A DNA stretch of 64,000 nt from Gigaspora rosea. Its lineage: Eukaryota; Glomeromycota; Glomeromycetes; Diversisporales; Gigasporaceae. The notes under the pieces are model-generated. The model ran no database searches. It was not told the DNA's origin and worked only from the letters and a program-made list of their open reading frames with translations. A program made the position numbers and the translations under genes. How positions within the stretch are numbered: the first letter of the stretch is position 1; each line of letters starts with the position of its first letter. The stretch lies in assembly GCA_003550325.1 (NCBI GenBank), contig QKWP01002092.1:1-64000 (forward strand). Reading direction: 5' to 3'. This document shows, one piece after another, positions 21,534 to 32,899 of this stretch.

Positions 21534-21785
21534 TTAGCTGTTAGATGTAATATCTAGAAAATATCCAAACATTTTCTCAACTTGTTCTACTAATCCTTCA
21601 TTAACAATATGTTCATGCAGAAATAACTGACCAATTTTGATACCGACTATCTTAATTTGAGAATGGTTAAATATAGCTGCAACTTTTTTCAGATCATCTA
21701 CGTCCCAAGTGGTGAGCATGGTATTTATTAGATAATTGCAAAAAACTTTTTCGGATACAGGCGTCCACCTTTTTTGCCAAGCCAC
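21534..21785 (-). CDS. Unknown exon-like fragment
   Basis: 83-codon open frame with good protein character: WQKRWTPVSEKVFCNYLINT, then a helical segment LKKVAAIFNHSQIKIVGIKI and GLVEQVEKMFGYFLD. The leftmost codon is GTG, and the frame continues upstream a little (TPAYVA), so it is likely an exon or 3' fragment of a larger gene. Its end abuts the repeat array. Not recognised. Confidence 0.35.
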   Translation of the reverse strand: MAWQKRWTPVSEKVFCNYLINTMLTTWDVDDLKKVAAIFNHSQIKIVGIKIGQLFLHEHIVNEGLVEQVEKMFGYFLDITSNS

Positions 21786-22466
21786 ATAAGCAGGTGTTTG
21801 TCAAGTGGTTTTCTATGAAGGACCCAAAGAAAGGGTGACATATCATAAACTTTATATACAACAAATGCCTACCTTTTTTTTTATAGAAAAAAAATTAAAC
21901 TTATTTTCTAACAATTTTATTTTTAATATGCAAAGAATTTAACGAATAAATAACTTTCAATTAGCATTATCGTAAACAATGAATTTATTCTTTTCCTAAT
22001 TAATTAAATATTTAGATTTTAACATAATTTTAATACTTCTTTATAGATGAACAAATAAAAAGAAAAAATTTTCATGAGTAATAGAAAACAGGAAATAATA
22101 CATTAATTTTTATCAACAAAAAAGAAATCTCTCAGGTTTGAAATTTCAAAGTTGGCCGATTGATTTCAATAAATGTAGCATTAGCATTTTAAGTGTACTC
22201 AATGAAATAAGAAATGTGTTAATATCATTATTTTATTATTTAATTGATGTAATTCAGGTTTTTTAGCCAAAGAATTTTCTCTGAATGACTCATCTGATCA
22301 ATATGAAAAATAAATAAATTCAAGTTAAAATATTTTCTAAGTTTATGCTAAATGATATTTTCGCGAGTAAAGAAATTTTTTGCCGAATTCTAATTTGGAT
22401 TTGGCTATTATTTGTCCGAAGAATTTTTTTGAACGACACAGTAATATCTAATATCTGACACCAATC
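21786..22466. other. Intergenic, nothing recognised
   Basis: AT-rich; no gene, RNA or delimitable repeat. Confidence 0.4.
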
Positions 22467-23507
22467 ACTAAATTGAAATTAATCAATAAAATAAGAGTAA
22501 TATTTATTAAAACAGAGAATGCAATTTTAATTTTAATATCGAAATTTATGAACAAAACTAACAAACTTGTATTGTTCTTTAATTTGTAAATAGATTGATA
22601 TTAGTAGAAATATTTATTGTATTCTTATATGGGAGACCGAATCAAGTTCAATTATTCTAATTTAAAATGATAGAAATGTGAGCTACAATTTATATCTGTA
22701 GTTAACTAATAGGTTTGTTATAAATAGAGATGTGAGCTGTGAATTACAGTACGGATCGCACCTTTAAATGAATCTCACTAATACTCAAAAACTTGATCAC
22801 GCTAAAAATTTTTACGAACTTAAAAAATATGAAGATGCCAAAAATATTTTTTCTGATCTTTCGAATAGTACTGACAATAAAGTAAAACAAATAGCTAGAC
22901 AATATTTAAAACGCCTGGAATCTAAATTGAATGATAAAAAACAAATTTTGAATGATAAACAATTACCAAAAATTCATCCCAATCACATGTACACTAGCAA
23001 AATTATTAGTACAAAATTAATTTCAAAGGCAATTAATGGTATTTTTTATTTTATTTTTATTTTTGTCTAATAATAATTATATAACTAATATTTGTTTAAA
23101 TTAGATCAACTTAATAAGTAAATTACTACTGAATATCTGAATATGTTATTGGGGACACACTTAATATTGTAAAATTCATGTAAAAGCTAACTAGCATTTT
23201 CAAAATTTTAGTTATTGTTTATTCAGCTTTTATATTGCATAGATAGTAAATTAGGCAGAATTTTACAAAGAGTTTATAAAGGTTGGAATATAAATAAATA
23301 AATATTATCATTAGTGTTATACATTTTATTAAAGCTTCTTTTGCGTGTTTTTTTTTTAAAGTTTGATTTGCATTACAGTATGACTTCTTATAAAAAATCA
23401 ATGCTACTATTGTAATAAGATGGGGCATAAATATGAAAAAAATTAAATGAAAATAATAAGACTACAATTTGATTCTTTGTTAACATAAAAAAATATTTCG
23501 TAAAAGG
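22467..23507 (+). repeat. Segmental duplication, copy 2 (partner 14006-15055)
   Basis: About 1.04 kb nearly identical to 14006-15055. It includes the promoter-side repeat, both exons and intron of the small gene, and the 3' flank to gtaaaagg(g)gcatta. The family-R block seen left of copy 1 is absent here. Confidence 0.9.
22768..23121 (+). CDS. Small TPR/Sel1-like helical protein, copy 2 (2 exons)
   Basis: Paralogue of 14323-14676: exon 22768-23038, intron 23039-23104, exon 23105-23121, 95 residues with the same length, intron position and phase. Differences are scattered substitutions (for example LDRAKNLYELN versus LDHAKNFYELK), with no frameshift or stop. Upstream DNA carries TATAAATA at 22719-22726. 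Both copies keeping an open frame and splice sites suggests recent duplication or selection. Function unknown. Confidence 0.65.
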
Positions 23508-24444
23508 GGCATTAAACAACACCAAAAATACCAAAATACTGTAATTCTATTAGCTGTAAAAAATATAAAAAATTCAAAAGGTTAATAGTACTGCAATTTG
23601 ATTGGTTAATATGGTGCTGATTAGATAATGATGACAATCTTTACAATGATTCTAATGATACAGGTGTTGAAACTTCTTTAAATCGATACATTGTGAAAAA
23701 TTCCTTGTAGATCTGTTGGATCTTTGTTTGACAAAAAATATCATTCATTTCTTTTCTAGTCTTGATTTTCTTCAAACTCATTTTGTATTCTGATGGGTTT
23801 TAAGATTATTACTATATGTCAAAGATATAATAATATTTCCTATTTGTAATTCTTTAGATGCTGACAGAGTCAAGTCGTTTAACTTGATTAAAATTAATAG
23901 ATACCATTAGGGTTAGTCAATAGAAATCAAGCAAATTTTTTGGATAAAGTTTTAAAAAATTTTATTAAAAAAAATTTGCATGAAATTAGAAAATGTACAC
24001 GCAAAATTTTTTAACCTGATTGTTATAATTAAATGAATAATAATGAACTCAAAATTAAACTAAATAAATAAATAAACAAATCGAAATTAATTAATTGAAT
24101 TGGGTTTAATATTATTTGAATAATTTAAATATTCTAATTAAATTTTAATATCGATCAATTTACGGACGATCTTTTTTTGACCAATCAAATCAATGCACAA
24201 GTTATTCCTTTTAAAAAATCAAAGCACATTTTGATCGACATGAGTTGCCAATTTAAACAGTTGAAAACCAGAAATTTCAAGGCTTTTTTTCCTTCTCAAT
24301 CTCACAATGCCTATAACATTTTTCGACTTTTTTATAGAAAGAAAAATTTTCTACCCCTGAAATGTGAGAAAATTTTTGTTAAGCCAAAATTTTTACGATA
24401 TATATACATATATATAATGTTTTTTTTTATTAATAATTGTTATT
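23508..24444. other. Intergenic, nothing firm
   Basis: Past the duplication, 23620-23710 has a short protein-like frame (DNLYNDSNDTGVETSLNRYI) without start or partner. 23924 onward matches the gagtcaatagaaatcaag MITE end. No gene called. Confidence 0.35.
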
Positions 24445-25312
24445 ATGACTTCGTCTGTTGTAGACATTGTAGACAAAAGTATTTTCTCCGAAACCGTTCG
24501 AAAAGCACTGAATTACATTAACATTAGACTTTCAGAAGTTAGGTGAGATTCACTAAGTAGATTTCTAGTCGTTATGTATCTGAAATTACGCTGCCACTAG
24601 GGGTGACATCGGAGAACTGGAAGCGCATCGTGGCCACAGAAATGCAATGTCTGTGAACGTCCTTCTCTGTTATGTCTTACCTGAAAGCTCGATCTAGCCC
24701 TGCGCGGAAGTTGTGGTGAATAGGATGCATTGATAATGATGACATTTACTTATTATTTTTTTTTATTCCAGTTGCAATGAATATATAAATTTGTTTGGAG
24801 CCTATAACAACAATTTTATCTTGGTATATTGCAAAGATCAGGTTACAGTTGGTAATATTAAACTGTTTGAAAAAATAGTTGAAAGTTATCCACAAAATAC
24901 CATTGGTATTATTGTAACATCTCAAATAGGATGCTCAATCAATAGTTCGAAACGTTCAAAGTCTCCAAAGTCTTCAGCTAGTATTGTATTTACGAGTATT
25001 AGTGAAATGGCAACTGATATTCCAGCATACTTTTTATTAAGAAAAGATCAATGTAAAAATAATAATCTTATAGAAAAATTTGAAAAATTTGAAAGGATTA
25101 TGGAAATTTTTTTAATCTTGTTAATTTTTTTATTACTAGCAGTGGGATATTCAATCAGGTAAATTTACAAATTTCTTAAAATATTATAATTTATACTTAA
25201 CCTGCATAATTCTAATAATTTATCACAATATAGGTCAGATATTTCTTCAATATTCAATTTTTTGCACGAGCTTATTTTGCAATTATTAAATGTTTTTATG
25301 TTTGGTAAATAA
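24445..25312 (+). CDS. Mrr-like nuclease-fold protein with membrane tail (3 exons)
   Basis: Model from splice sites: 24445-24542, 24772-25158, 25234-25312; 564 bases, 187 residues, frame kept at both junctions. Residues 35-110 resemble the Mrr/restriction-endonuclease-like domain: NNNFILVYCKDQVTVGNIKL (the family's core strand ending QxK), then ESYPQNTIGIIVTSQIGCS and SPKSSASIVFTSISEM (family pattern: tiGilvts...S..A...A..S..nI.Lt). The core Gln is Tyr (YCK, residues 52-54) and the usual Asp before it is not visible, so it may be catalytically dead. A hydrophobic segment (IFLILLIFLLLAVGY) and a short helical tail follow, predicting membrane attachment. Such Mrr-like genes are expanded in mycorrhizal fungi (recalled). 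Confidence 0.6.
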
Positions 25313-26188
25313 TTGTATTGCGCTCCTCAATTATATACAATATTATGCATCAATAAAAAATTTATTTGACGTGAAGATTATTTTTTGAACCCTAGTAACG
25401 TGAAAAAAGTTCAAAATATATTACATCAAAAAAGTGACTTGTTTATTTTGGACTTGTTTTATATTGATAATGCTTTGCACTAAAAGATTTATATTAGATT
25501 CAATCAGTTTCTCTCAAATTCCTTAAACCCAATAAATTGTTTTTAATAAAATCTAGAAAAGTTATCCAAACCAATATTAATTTCATCTGCTTTCGCTATA
25601 ATCAATTCATAATATTGTAATATTCTGAATTACAATTTATTATGTCATTCAGATAAACAAAGTTAAAATTCTCAATAGTGTATTTGTGACCTAGTAATAA
25701 TAAGAAAATTATTAAGTCGAGAAACAATATCGTTGATTTTGATTGGTTTATATCTTTAACCAATTTTAATAAATTTTATCACCATTAAAATCAAATAAAT
25801 CTATTCTATAATTTTTACTGAATCAAGATCATATTAAAATGATTACATATATTCGACTTTAACTAACCAATCAAATTTCAAGATCAGGTGTAATGTAACA
25901 TGATCAGAAAAATTCAAAACAAATTGTCTTCTGCGCACTAATAAAAAATTTTTCTTACAAAATCAGTATAAAAGACACTTTAAACCCTAACTTAATAATA
26001 AATTACAGACCTAATCCGATAACATAAATTTTTAATTTGAAAATTTTTGGGTGGTGAATTATCAAGAGTAATTCAGATTTCAAGATCAGGTAATCAAAAC
26101 AAACCCAAAAAAATCGTTCATAACTCAATATTTTACCTATGAAACCACCTTGTAAAATTTTTTTAGAGAAATTTTTTAGTGTTGAAAG
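25313..26188. other. Intergenic, nothing recognised
   Basis: AT-rich sequence. attatcaagagtaattcaga and aagatcaggt words repeat near 25880 and 26080; no gene supported. Confidence 0.35.
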
Positions 26189-26565
26189 ATGTCACAAACA
26201 TTTAGAGTGAAAAAAAAACTTCGTAGGTGGAACAGAAAAATTACAAGGTATAAAAAATCTTTATTAGATACGTTAGATACATTATATCAATACTTCTTTT
26301 TATTTATTTTTGCTTGAATTATAGTTTAAAGTTAGTGAATTTGGAATTACAAAACAAAAATACAAGGTATAAAAAACCTTTATTAGATACATTATATCAT
26401 TATATTTTTTTTATTTATTTTTGCTTGAATTATAGATTAAAGTCAGTAAATTTGAAATTACAAAACAAAATCGAAAGGTTGGAACAAAAGCTGAATAATA
26501 TATTAGTGATATCAAATTTAAAACTTTTTAAACTTCGAAAGAACAATTGTGTCCTAAAAATGTAG
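26189..26565 (+). CDS. Coiled-coil microprotein with duplicated exon (3 exons)
   Basis: Exons 26189-26247, 26325-26366, 26436-26565; 231 bases, 76 residues. It starts MSQTFRVKKKLRRWNRK (basic), then two near-identical 14-residue units, LKLVNLELQNKNTR and LKSVNLKLQNKIER, then LEQKLNNILV. Leucine spacing gives a coiled coil (heptads). The two introns (77 and 69 bases) are themselves near-identical, starting gtataaaaaa and ending gcttgaattatag. So a whole exon-intron unit of 42 coding bases (14 codons, both junctions phase 2) was tandemly duplicated, adding two heptads without shifting frame. The role is unknown; a dimerising or adaptor peptide is plausible. Confidence 0.6.
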
Positions 26566-27068
26566 CACAATAATTATTTCAAACTCAATAATAAAATTTA
26601 TAAATTACAGTGAAGGATATCTTAAATCAGCAAATAAAATTGATAATTTTGAAAAGCACGGTAACATCTAAAGTATTTTGTAAAAAATTATGATTAGATT
26701 TACATGGATATATTATATGTATTTCTTCAAATAGTCAATTTGTATTATTAGATTTAGATATATTAGATATACAGTCAAACCTTGATATAACAAAAATTTG
26801 ATGATTATAAATTTGTAAAAAAATCTTTAAGAGACTTTACCTATAGCCTATACTAACCCTAACATGAAAAAGAACTTTATTAGCACTTATAAAATATTTA
26901 TTAATTAACTCTTAAATTTCAATGTGTAACTTATATGATAATAAGATATAATTACAATAGTAGAATTTGTAAACCAGTTTTAATAAATTTATACTTATAA
27001 AACACCAATACTAAAATAATATGTCAACAGAAGTATTATAGCTAGTTAAATTTTTAAGATTCTTGCTT
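26566..27068. other. Intergenic, possible extra exon
   Basis: aaattacag at about 26611 is followed by a short frame (KDILNQQIKLIILK) resembling the coiled-coil gene above, which may be an alternative 3' exon. Otherwise AT-rich without features. Confidence 0.3.
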
Positions 27069-27810
27069 TCAATTTTTTTTTGGTTTTCCAAATTCATCAA
27101 ATTGAATGCTCTTAGAAACCACTTGCGCATTATATGGAATAACAATTTCTAAAAGAACAGATGAGCTTCTGGAATTAATATTACCAAAGAATCTGTATAA
27201 ATCATCTAAATTTATTTCATCCTTATAATTGCTTGCAAAACCATCCATATTTTAACTTCTTTTATATACTTAGGTAATGATTTTCTAGATTCTCCAAGTA
27301 ATTTTCTAATTTCATATTTTTTAAATCAATAACAAAGTGATTTTGATACAGCATCAAATATTGCAAGCTTGGAATCCAAGGAATTTCTAAATAATCTAGA
27401 GTGCATGTAATTAATCCAATTGAAAAATCCACAATATTTGAGCAACTTTCAAAAATTAACTCAAAAATTTCTTCAATTTTATCTCCACAGCGTGGACCTA
27501 TAATTTTAAGGATTTCTAAATTTGAATGGCAGAGAAAAAGAAGTGCAATAACAGGTACAATAGAGTTATAAGTTACAAGTTGTTTAAGAGGAATTTGTTC
27601 TACTAAAACGATTTGATTATCTTCACTTTCAAAAAAACAATTAGAGATAGTTAATTTTTGAAAGTAATTGACACTTTTTTATATAACTAATTAAAGAAGT
27701 TTGCTTAAATTCGACAGGATTAAATTCTATATATGAAAGATAGTGTGATTGATATTGTAGGGCATTTAAAAAATATGCATTTGGAATTAAAATTTATTTT
27801 CATTTACTTA
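27069..27810 (-). pseudogene. F-box/LRR-like gene remnant, frameshifted
   Basis: A long stretch of protein-like sequence on the minus strand, in four pieces in different frames: PNAYFLNALQYQSHYLSYIE...; LTISNCFFESEDNQIVLVEQ...LEILKIIGPRCGDKIEEIFE...ESCSNIVDFSIGL (the longest); KYEIRKLLGESRKSLPKYIK; LDDLYRFFGNINSRSSSVLL to a stop at 27069. Regular leucine spacing (LEILKI, LITCTLDYLEI) and the overall style resemble the expanded F-box/leucine-rich proteins of mycorrhizal fungi. At least three frame changes and no clean splice sites make it a pseudogene. The family call is tentative. Confidence 0.5.
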
Positions 27811-28354
27811 AAACAATGTGGTGAAAAATCTATTCTCTGAATTCTGGATTCATTGTAAATAAATTCATCATTACTTAAATTTTTATTCTACAATACATTT
27901 TAAGCCTTCGCTAGATATAAGATTATATTTTTTCATCAATTGTTAATTTTATCTAATTGAATAATAACAATTTAATTTAAAAAAATAAAAATAATAATGT
28001 AATATATTTAATGTACGAGAGGATATTTAAATGTGTCAATAATACCCATAAAATCAAATAGTATTGCCAATGGTTCGGTGAACCATTTGTTCATTATTTT
28101 ACTCTATACCTAATATTAAAATAAAATAAATTTGAATTATCGATACGACACATTTAAAATTATTCATGAATTGTCGTTAAATGTAATACTGCTAGTTTTT
28201 TTTTAATGCAAAATAAAAGAATTTTGAATATCCGATTTAAATTATATTATTATTATCTCGTTTATTTGTATTGTGTTTTTAAATTGAAATGCAAAAGTTT
28301 TATTTAAATAGGAAAATATTGAGCTTAACAGAGATTATTCCCTTGAACATTATC
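27811..28354. other. Intergenic, nothing recognised
   Basis: AT-rich upstream region of the next gene; a short inverted word pair ggttcggtgaacc near 28074. No gene. Confidence 0.4.
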
Positions 28355-28885
28355 ATGTCAGTGTCAGTCGAAAAGTTCACCTTGTATGTACAAAATTTAT
28401 TGCTAAGACACGGTCTTAAAATTTTTAATTTTATAAATGCCACCAAATATTCTACTTTTGAAATCAAATACGATACATTCTCACGTAAACTTTTTGTTTG
28501 GAAACATGAAATTTCTAATATAAAAAATTATAATGAACTGTACAAAACAATAGTAGCTTCCAAATTTAATAATGATGATTGGATACTCGTTGTTAATAAT
28601 TCAACCAGAACTAATGATGGCAAAAATAAATTAAAAACGTTTGCAGCAAATACAAATAAAAATATCCAAAAGATTATAGAGTGCGTTAGCGAATATGAGT
28701 TAATTGATTGTCTAAAAGAACGGTTTTTTACTTATCATATTGACAATATTACAGGCATAAATAATAATGACAATGCCACAAAAGACTTATATATACATTA
28801 TATGAAAAGCAAGACGTATTATATTTCTAAGCCTGCAATTTTAAACAATGCTAGGTCATTTATTTCTAATATGGAATCTCATTGA
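28355..28885 (+). CDS. Unknown conserved-looking protein, 176 residues
   Basis: The frame is open from 28289, but the ATG at 28355 (MSVSVEKFTLYVQNLLLR) gives a more natural start than the hydrophobic leader before it. Mixed alpha/beta composition: STFEIKYDTFSRKLFVWKHE, then DDWILVVNNSTRTNDGKNKL, then a helical IQKIIECVSEYELIDCLKER. No signal peptide or membrane segment. The strand-helix-strand order is reminiscent of nuclease folds, but I see no catalytic motif and do not assign a family. Single exon. Confidence 0.6.
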   Translation: MSVSVEKFTLYVQNLLLRHGLKIFNFINATKYSTFEIKYDTFSRKLFVWKHEISNIKNYNELYKTIVASKFNNDDWILVVNNSTRTNDGKNKLKTFAANTNKNIQKIIECVSEYELIDCLKERFFTYHIDNITGINNNDNATKDLYIHYMKSKTYYISKPAILNNARSFISNMESH

Positions 28886-29110
28886 ATCTTTAATATTTAT
28901 TGGGGTTTTTTTTTGCATTTTTATTTCTTGTAAAAGTTGAAAAAAATTTTATTTATACTTAATTTTTTGCTTATAAACTTAGTGAAAAAAAATTATCATT
29001 TTTTGCTCTAAAAATTATTAAACGTGTGTTTTTGGGCAATTAAAATTTATGTAATGTCGCGCTCTAAAGAAACTAGAAAATTATAATTTCAACATTCCGA
29101 ATATAAGAGT

Positions 29111-29293
29111 AGTGATGGGACTAACGATGCTAAAAAAAGGGTGATTCCGTGCATGGTGCCAAAAAAAACATAGTGCCTGGTACGCAGGCACTATTTGTAG
29201 AACCCTAGTAGTAAGGACAATAGAAACCCTTTTTACAATTTTTTGAACTACAGTTTATTTATATTAACTAATAGTTTACGGATCGCACCTCTA
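29111..29293. repeat. Fragments of hAT-type MITE ends and a hairpin
   Basis: tagtgatgggactaac at 29113 matches the end of the MITE at 54921. Near 29171 a short hairpin, tagtgcctg...caggcacta, follows. 29276-29293 (tttacggatcgcacctcta) matches a family-A end. The left and right ends belong to different families, so this is a mosaic of fragments. Confidence 0.5.
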
Positions 29294-29314
29294 ATATATA
29301 TGCAAAAGGCCTAG

Positions 29315-29399
29315 GTTTTAAAACCAACAAAAAAAATCAAGCTTTTAAAAACTTCTTCATAGTAATTAAAAGCTTGATTTTTTTTGTTGGTTTTAAAAC
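29315..29399. repeat. Perfect 32-bp inverted repeat with 21-base loop
   Basis: Arms 29315-29346 and 29368-29399 are exact reverse complements (gttttaaaaccaac...). No target duplication seen; probably a small foldback element. Confidence 0.85.
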
Positions 29400-29704
29400 A
29401 TCATTTTAAAAGTTTCATTATGAATCTTTGGTTTTCAATACATGATAAAATTCTCAATATGACAATACAAAGTTAAAATAAAATAAATTCTGGCTAGTTA
29501 TCGTTTTACAATCATATTGATATTACGCCAAGCATTCCAAACTACATCTAGAATATTAAAGATTCTTGTTTAAAATTACGTATTTTTAAAAATTCAATTA
29601 TAGTACTTCTTTAAATTGCATTCCCGTAAATTATTTGAATTCAATTAGTTAATTCAAGTTCTTGATTTAGAATACATAACATTACAAAGTATGACGTGTA
29701 AAAA

Positions 29705-29762
29705 AAGTAAAACCATACTTAGAATATATAAAATATATATGCTAAGCATGGTTTTGCTAGAC
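29705..29762. mobile_element. Palindromic mini-element family P, copy 1
   Basis: About 55-base imperfect palindrome with arms aaaaccatacttag / ctaagcatggtttt around a TA-rich centre. Relatives at 40164-40215 and 54859-54914. Confidence 0.65.
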
Positions 29763-30089
29763 AATAACACATATTGTATAAATTAAAAAATAATTAAATA
29801 TAAAAATTCACACAAATTGTAACTGGAAAAATGTCAAATAATTCTTCTAGCTTTGAAAGCGATTTAGAAAATTCTATTGTGCTAAATGTTAATTTAGATG
29901 CTTTAAAAAAATCAGCATCAAGTGTACTATTATAACTAATATAGTTTCCAATTAGATAATATTTTATTTTTTTCTTTAATACTTCTGATCAAAATGCACT
30001 GTATTTCTTCATCTACTGTCCATCAGTTTTGCTTTTTTAGTTCATATAAATATAATCTTTTCAGATATATTTTGAAAACAAAATCAATA

Positions 30090-30299
30090 ATGTCAAAAAA
30101 AGTAGTCAATAAAAAAAACTCAATACCTAAAGAGCTTAATGAAATATTTAAAAAAGAAACAGAATTTAAGACTGAAGCTATTAACCTTTCAAGTGCTTTA
30201 AAATATAAAAGAGAAGGAAAGTATCAGGAAGCATGGGAAATAATTCAAAATCTACTTAAATGTAGTAACCCAACTATCCAAACTCACGCTGAATATTAA
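30090..30299 (+). CDS. Truncated Sel1/TPR-like N-terminus
   Basis: 69-residue ORF from the ATG at 30090: basic N-terminus (MSKKVVNKKN), then a TPR/Sel1-type helix pair YKREGKYQEAWEIIQNLLK, ending THAEY at a TAA exactly where family members continue with the first Sel1 unit (AxYxLALCYxxG). Immediately after the stop comes repeat-like DNA, so it is probably a gene cut short by rearrangement. A short upstream frame (29831, MSNNSSSFESDLENS) may be an unrelated or 5' exon. Confidence 0.5.
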   Translation: MSKKVVNKKNSIPKELNEIFKKETEFKTEAINLSSALKYKREGKYQEAWEIIQNLLKCSNPTIQTHAEY

Positions 30300-30520
30300 C
30301 CCTGATACCATAATCTCAAAAGATTATAATTCTGATTGGAATTATAATCTTTTTGAGATTATAATATTTTGAAATTATGATCTTTTGGGAATTTTTTTTT
30401 TTCAGAATTTAGTTTCCGGGATATTACATCTTCAGGATTTTGTTCTTTTGGGATTTAGTGCATTGGAATTTAGTGCATTGGAATTTAGTGCATTGAAATT
30501 TAGTTCTATTAGGATTTTGA
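30300..30520. repeat. Inverted and direct short repeats
   Basis: 30305-30375 holds aaaagattataatt / aattataatcttttt palindromes. At about 30455-30500 the 15-mer tttagtgcattggaa is repeated three times in tandem. Confidence 0.7.
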
Positions 30521-31496
30521 CCCAAATCATTAAGTAAATCAGTACAAATAAGAAATTAATAATAAATGCATAGACTATTTTATATTTTTTATTAATAGCT
30601 TTTTGTCGAAAGCATAGATTTTGGTAATCAATCTTAGCGGGAGCAATAAGTTGTTTTCATTATAAACATAGATTTTCAATAAAAAATGTATTAATCTATG
30701 AAGTAAATTGATTCATTAATTATAAGTGATATTACTAAGCAAAATTTGTTTAACATTCTATTTGCAAAATATTAAGATTACTTTTTAAACTTAATCTTTT
30801 ATAAATAGCAGTTGTTTTTTTTTTGAATTTGAGATTTGTCCAGGTTTTGCCAGCAAGTATATTAGGGATAGCACAAACTTCAAAAGAGGGAGGATGAACT
30901 GCGTAGAGGCAGTTTGATGGTTTTGATGGAATTTCATGTAAGATAAATTTTTAGGGTCATAATTTCTAGTTAAAAATGTAGCTCTACAAGATTTAAAGGT
31001 TTTCAGAGTGAGCATTAGGAAACTATTATTATTTGATTCTTCTGGGTAAATATTGTTTTTATAAAAGTTATTATTTAAATTGTAATATAGGCAAATTTAC
31101 TTGTATTTATTTTAAGAATTTAAATTTTTTAATAAAACTATAAATATTAATTTTAGCTATATAGTTTTTAAGTAAAAAATACAATTTTAGTTTTGTTTTA
31201 TTAGTTTTATTATAAAATTATTAAAAAACTTTTTGTTTTAAAATTTTTACTATAAAATTTTTTTTAAATTTTTTTAAATTTTATATATTTTCAATATTAA
31301 AAAATATTTTACTTCTAATTCAAGTCTAAATTTTTATAAATAAATCACTAAAGTTGTAATAATAAAAATTGTTATCTTTTGTATAATCTACAATACTGTT
31401 TAAAAACTATAGTTCTAAACTAAAACTATAAAAAAATTATAATAAAATTTTTAAAAAAGATTTTTTTTAAAATTATTTATTTTTAGTTTATTTTTA
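30521..31496. other. Intergenic, very AT-rich
   Basis: The minus-strand frame at 30791-31015 has no recognisable content. The rest is poly-A/T-rich. No gene called. Confidence 0.4.
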
Positions 31497-32135
31497 AGAG
31501 TGTTACTTTATGGCCATAGCGACCCTATATGAATAGCCAATCAAAATTGAGCATGTGACTATATAATACATTGCTTATTATCGCCCAATAAAAATTTCCT
31601 TCAAACTTTCTAACTTTTATAATAAAAGAAGTACAAACCCCTAAATATGAATGGCTGCTATATGTAGGGTCGTCATGGCGATGGGTCTCCATCTATAATT
31701 TTCCTATTTTTAATTTTTTTTTATAATATAAAAACTAATTTTGTAAAAAAATAATTGTTATTTTATATATTATTACACCAAGTTTATTTAAATATTTTAA
31801 CATTTTAAAAAATAAATTAGAGCTAAAAAAAAAAAGTACAAAAATACAAACAAATTTGTCTTATTAGTTTACAAATTAAAAAATAATATTTTAAGTTTAT
31901 TAAAATTAAAATATATAGTAAAGAAAAATTATAGATGGAGACCCATTGCCATGGTGACCCTACATATAGCAACCAATCATATTTAGAGTTAGGAAATTTT
32001 CTTTTGTGTTTTTTTATTATAAAAGTTAGAAAGTTTGTAGAAAATTTTTAGTGGGTGATCATAAGCAATGTATTATATAGTCACATGCTCAATTTTGATT
32101 GGCTATTCATATAGGGTCGCCATAAAGTAATGCCC
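31497..32135. mobile_element. Foldback element with 210-bp arms
   Basis: Left arm about 31499-31715 and right arm about 31925-32133 are inverted copies (ttactttatggc...gaccctatatgaatagccaa / ...ttggctattcatatagggtc...gccataaagtaa). They are separated by about 210 bases of AT-rich spacer. Each arm holds an internal gatgggtctccatctataat segment. It encodes nothing. Ends are ragged (agtgttac versus ggcattac) and no target duplication was found. Confidence 0.85.
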
Positions 32136-32880
32136 TATAGTAAATATATATAAAATAGAGTTCTTTAAATTTAGATTAAATTAAATGTTTTATTAATTTA
32201 AATTTATTTAATTTAAAATTTAAATTTAAATTTGATATAAATTTAAAATTCTTAAATTTAATTTGATTTAATTTGAATTTGAACTTCTTCAAAATTTTAT
32301 ATTTAGTTTTAAGTAAATAAAATTTCGCAGAAAAATAATTTAAGATCGCCTGTCATATGAATTCCACCTAGTTTGATATCACTAAATCCACTAAATTATT
32401 TGAAATTCCTTTTACTTTCTTAGAATAATGATTGATGATTGTATAATGGAAATTAATTTTTTTATTTAAATATTCAATTAATAAGATAATCTTTATTACA
32501 TGAGCAATGAGACTTTTTAGCTAAAACCGACGGAATTGTATTTTTTTCACCCAAATTCGGTTAGATAAATATTGCATATGTTGACTAAAGTTTCAAGAAT
32601 AACCGCAAAATTGAAATACAATTTCAAGCAAAATTAAATAATAAATTTTGTAAAATTTCAAGTTAATTAAAAAAAGACCCCGTTTTTTTAATGGATGTTT
32701 TTTTAAATTTCAATATCAAGAAATTTTCATGTGTATCAATTCTAGCAGTATTCTATCGTAAGAAAAATAGCTCCTTATTAAGCACTTAAATTTTTTAACA
32801 ATATGAAAATATTTTTATACGTTTATTAATCTCGATTTGATTGAGAAGTTATTTTTATAAATAGAGTTGCCAAAAGAAAT
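32136..32880. other. Intergenic, nothing recognised
   Basis: AT-rich with aaattt runs; no features supported. Confidence 0.4.
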
Positions 32881-32899
32881 GACGTAAATTAATACCTAT

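Noticed and set aside
24177-24521. Plus-strand 114-codon ORF
   Set aside because: A different frame at 24445-24542 joins by good splice sites to the Mrr-like exons; this frame has no protein character.
32140-32330. Runs of aaattt / ttaaat repeats
   Set aside because: Simple AT bias; no unit length or boundaries.
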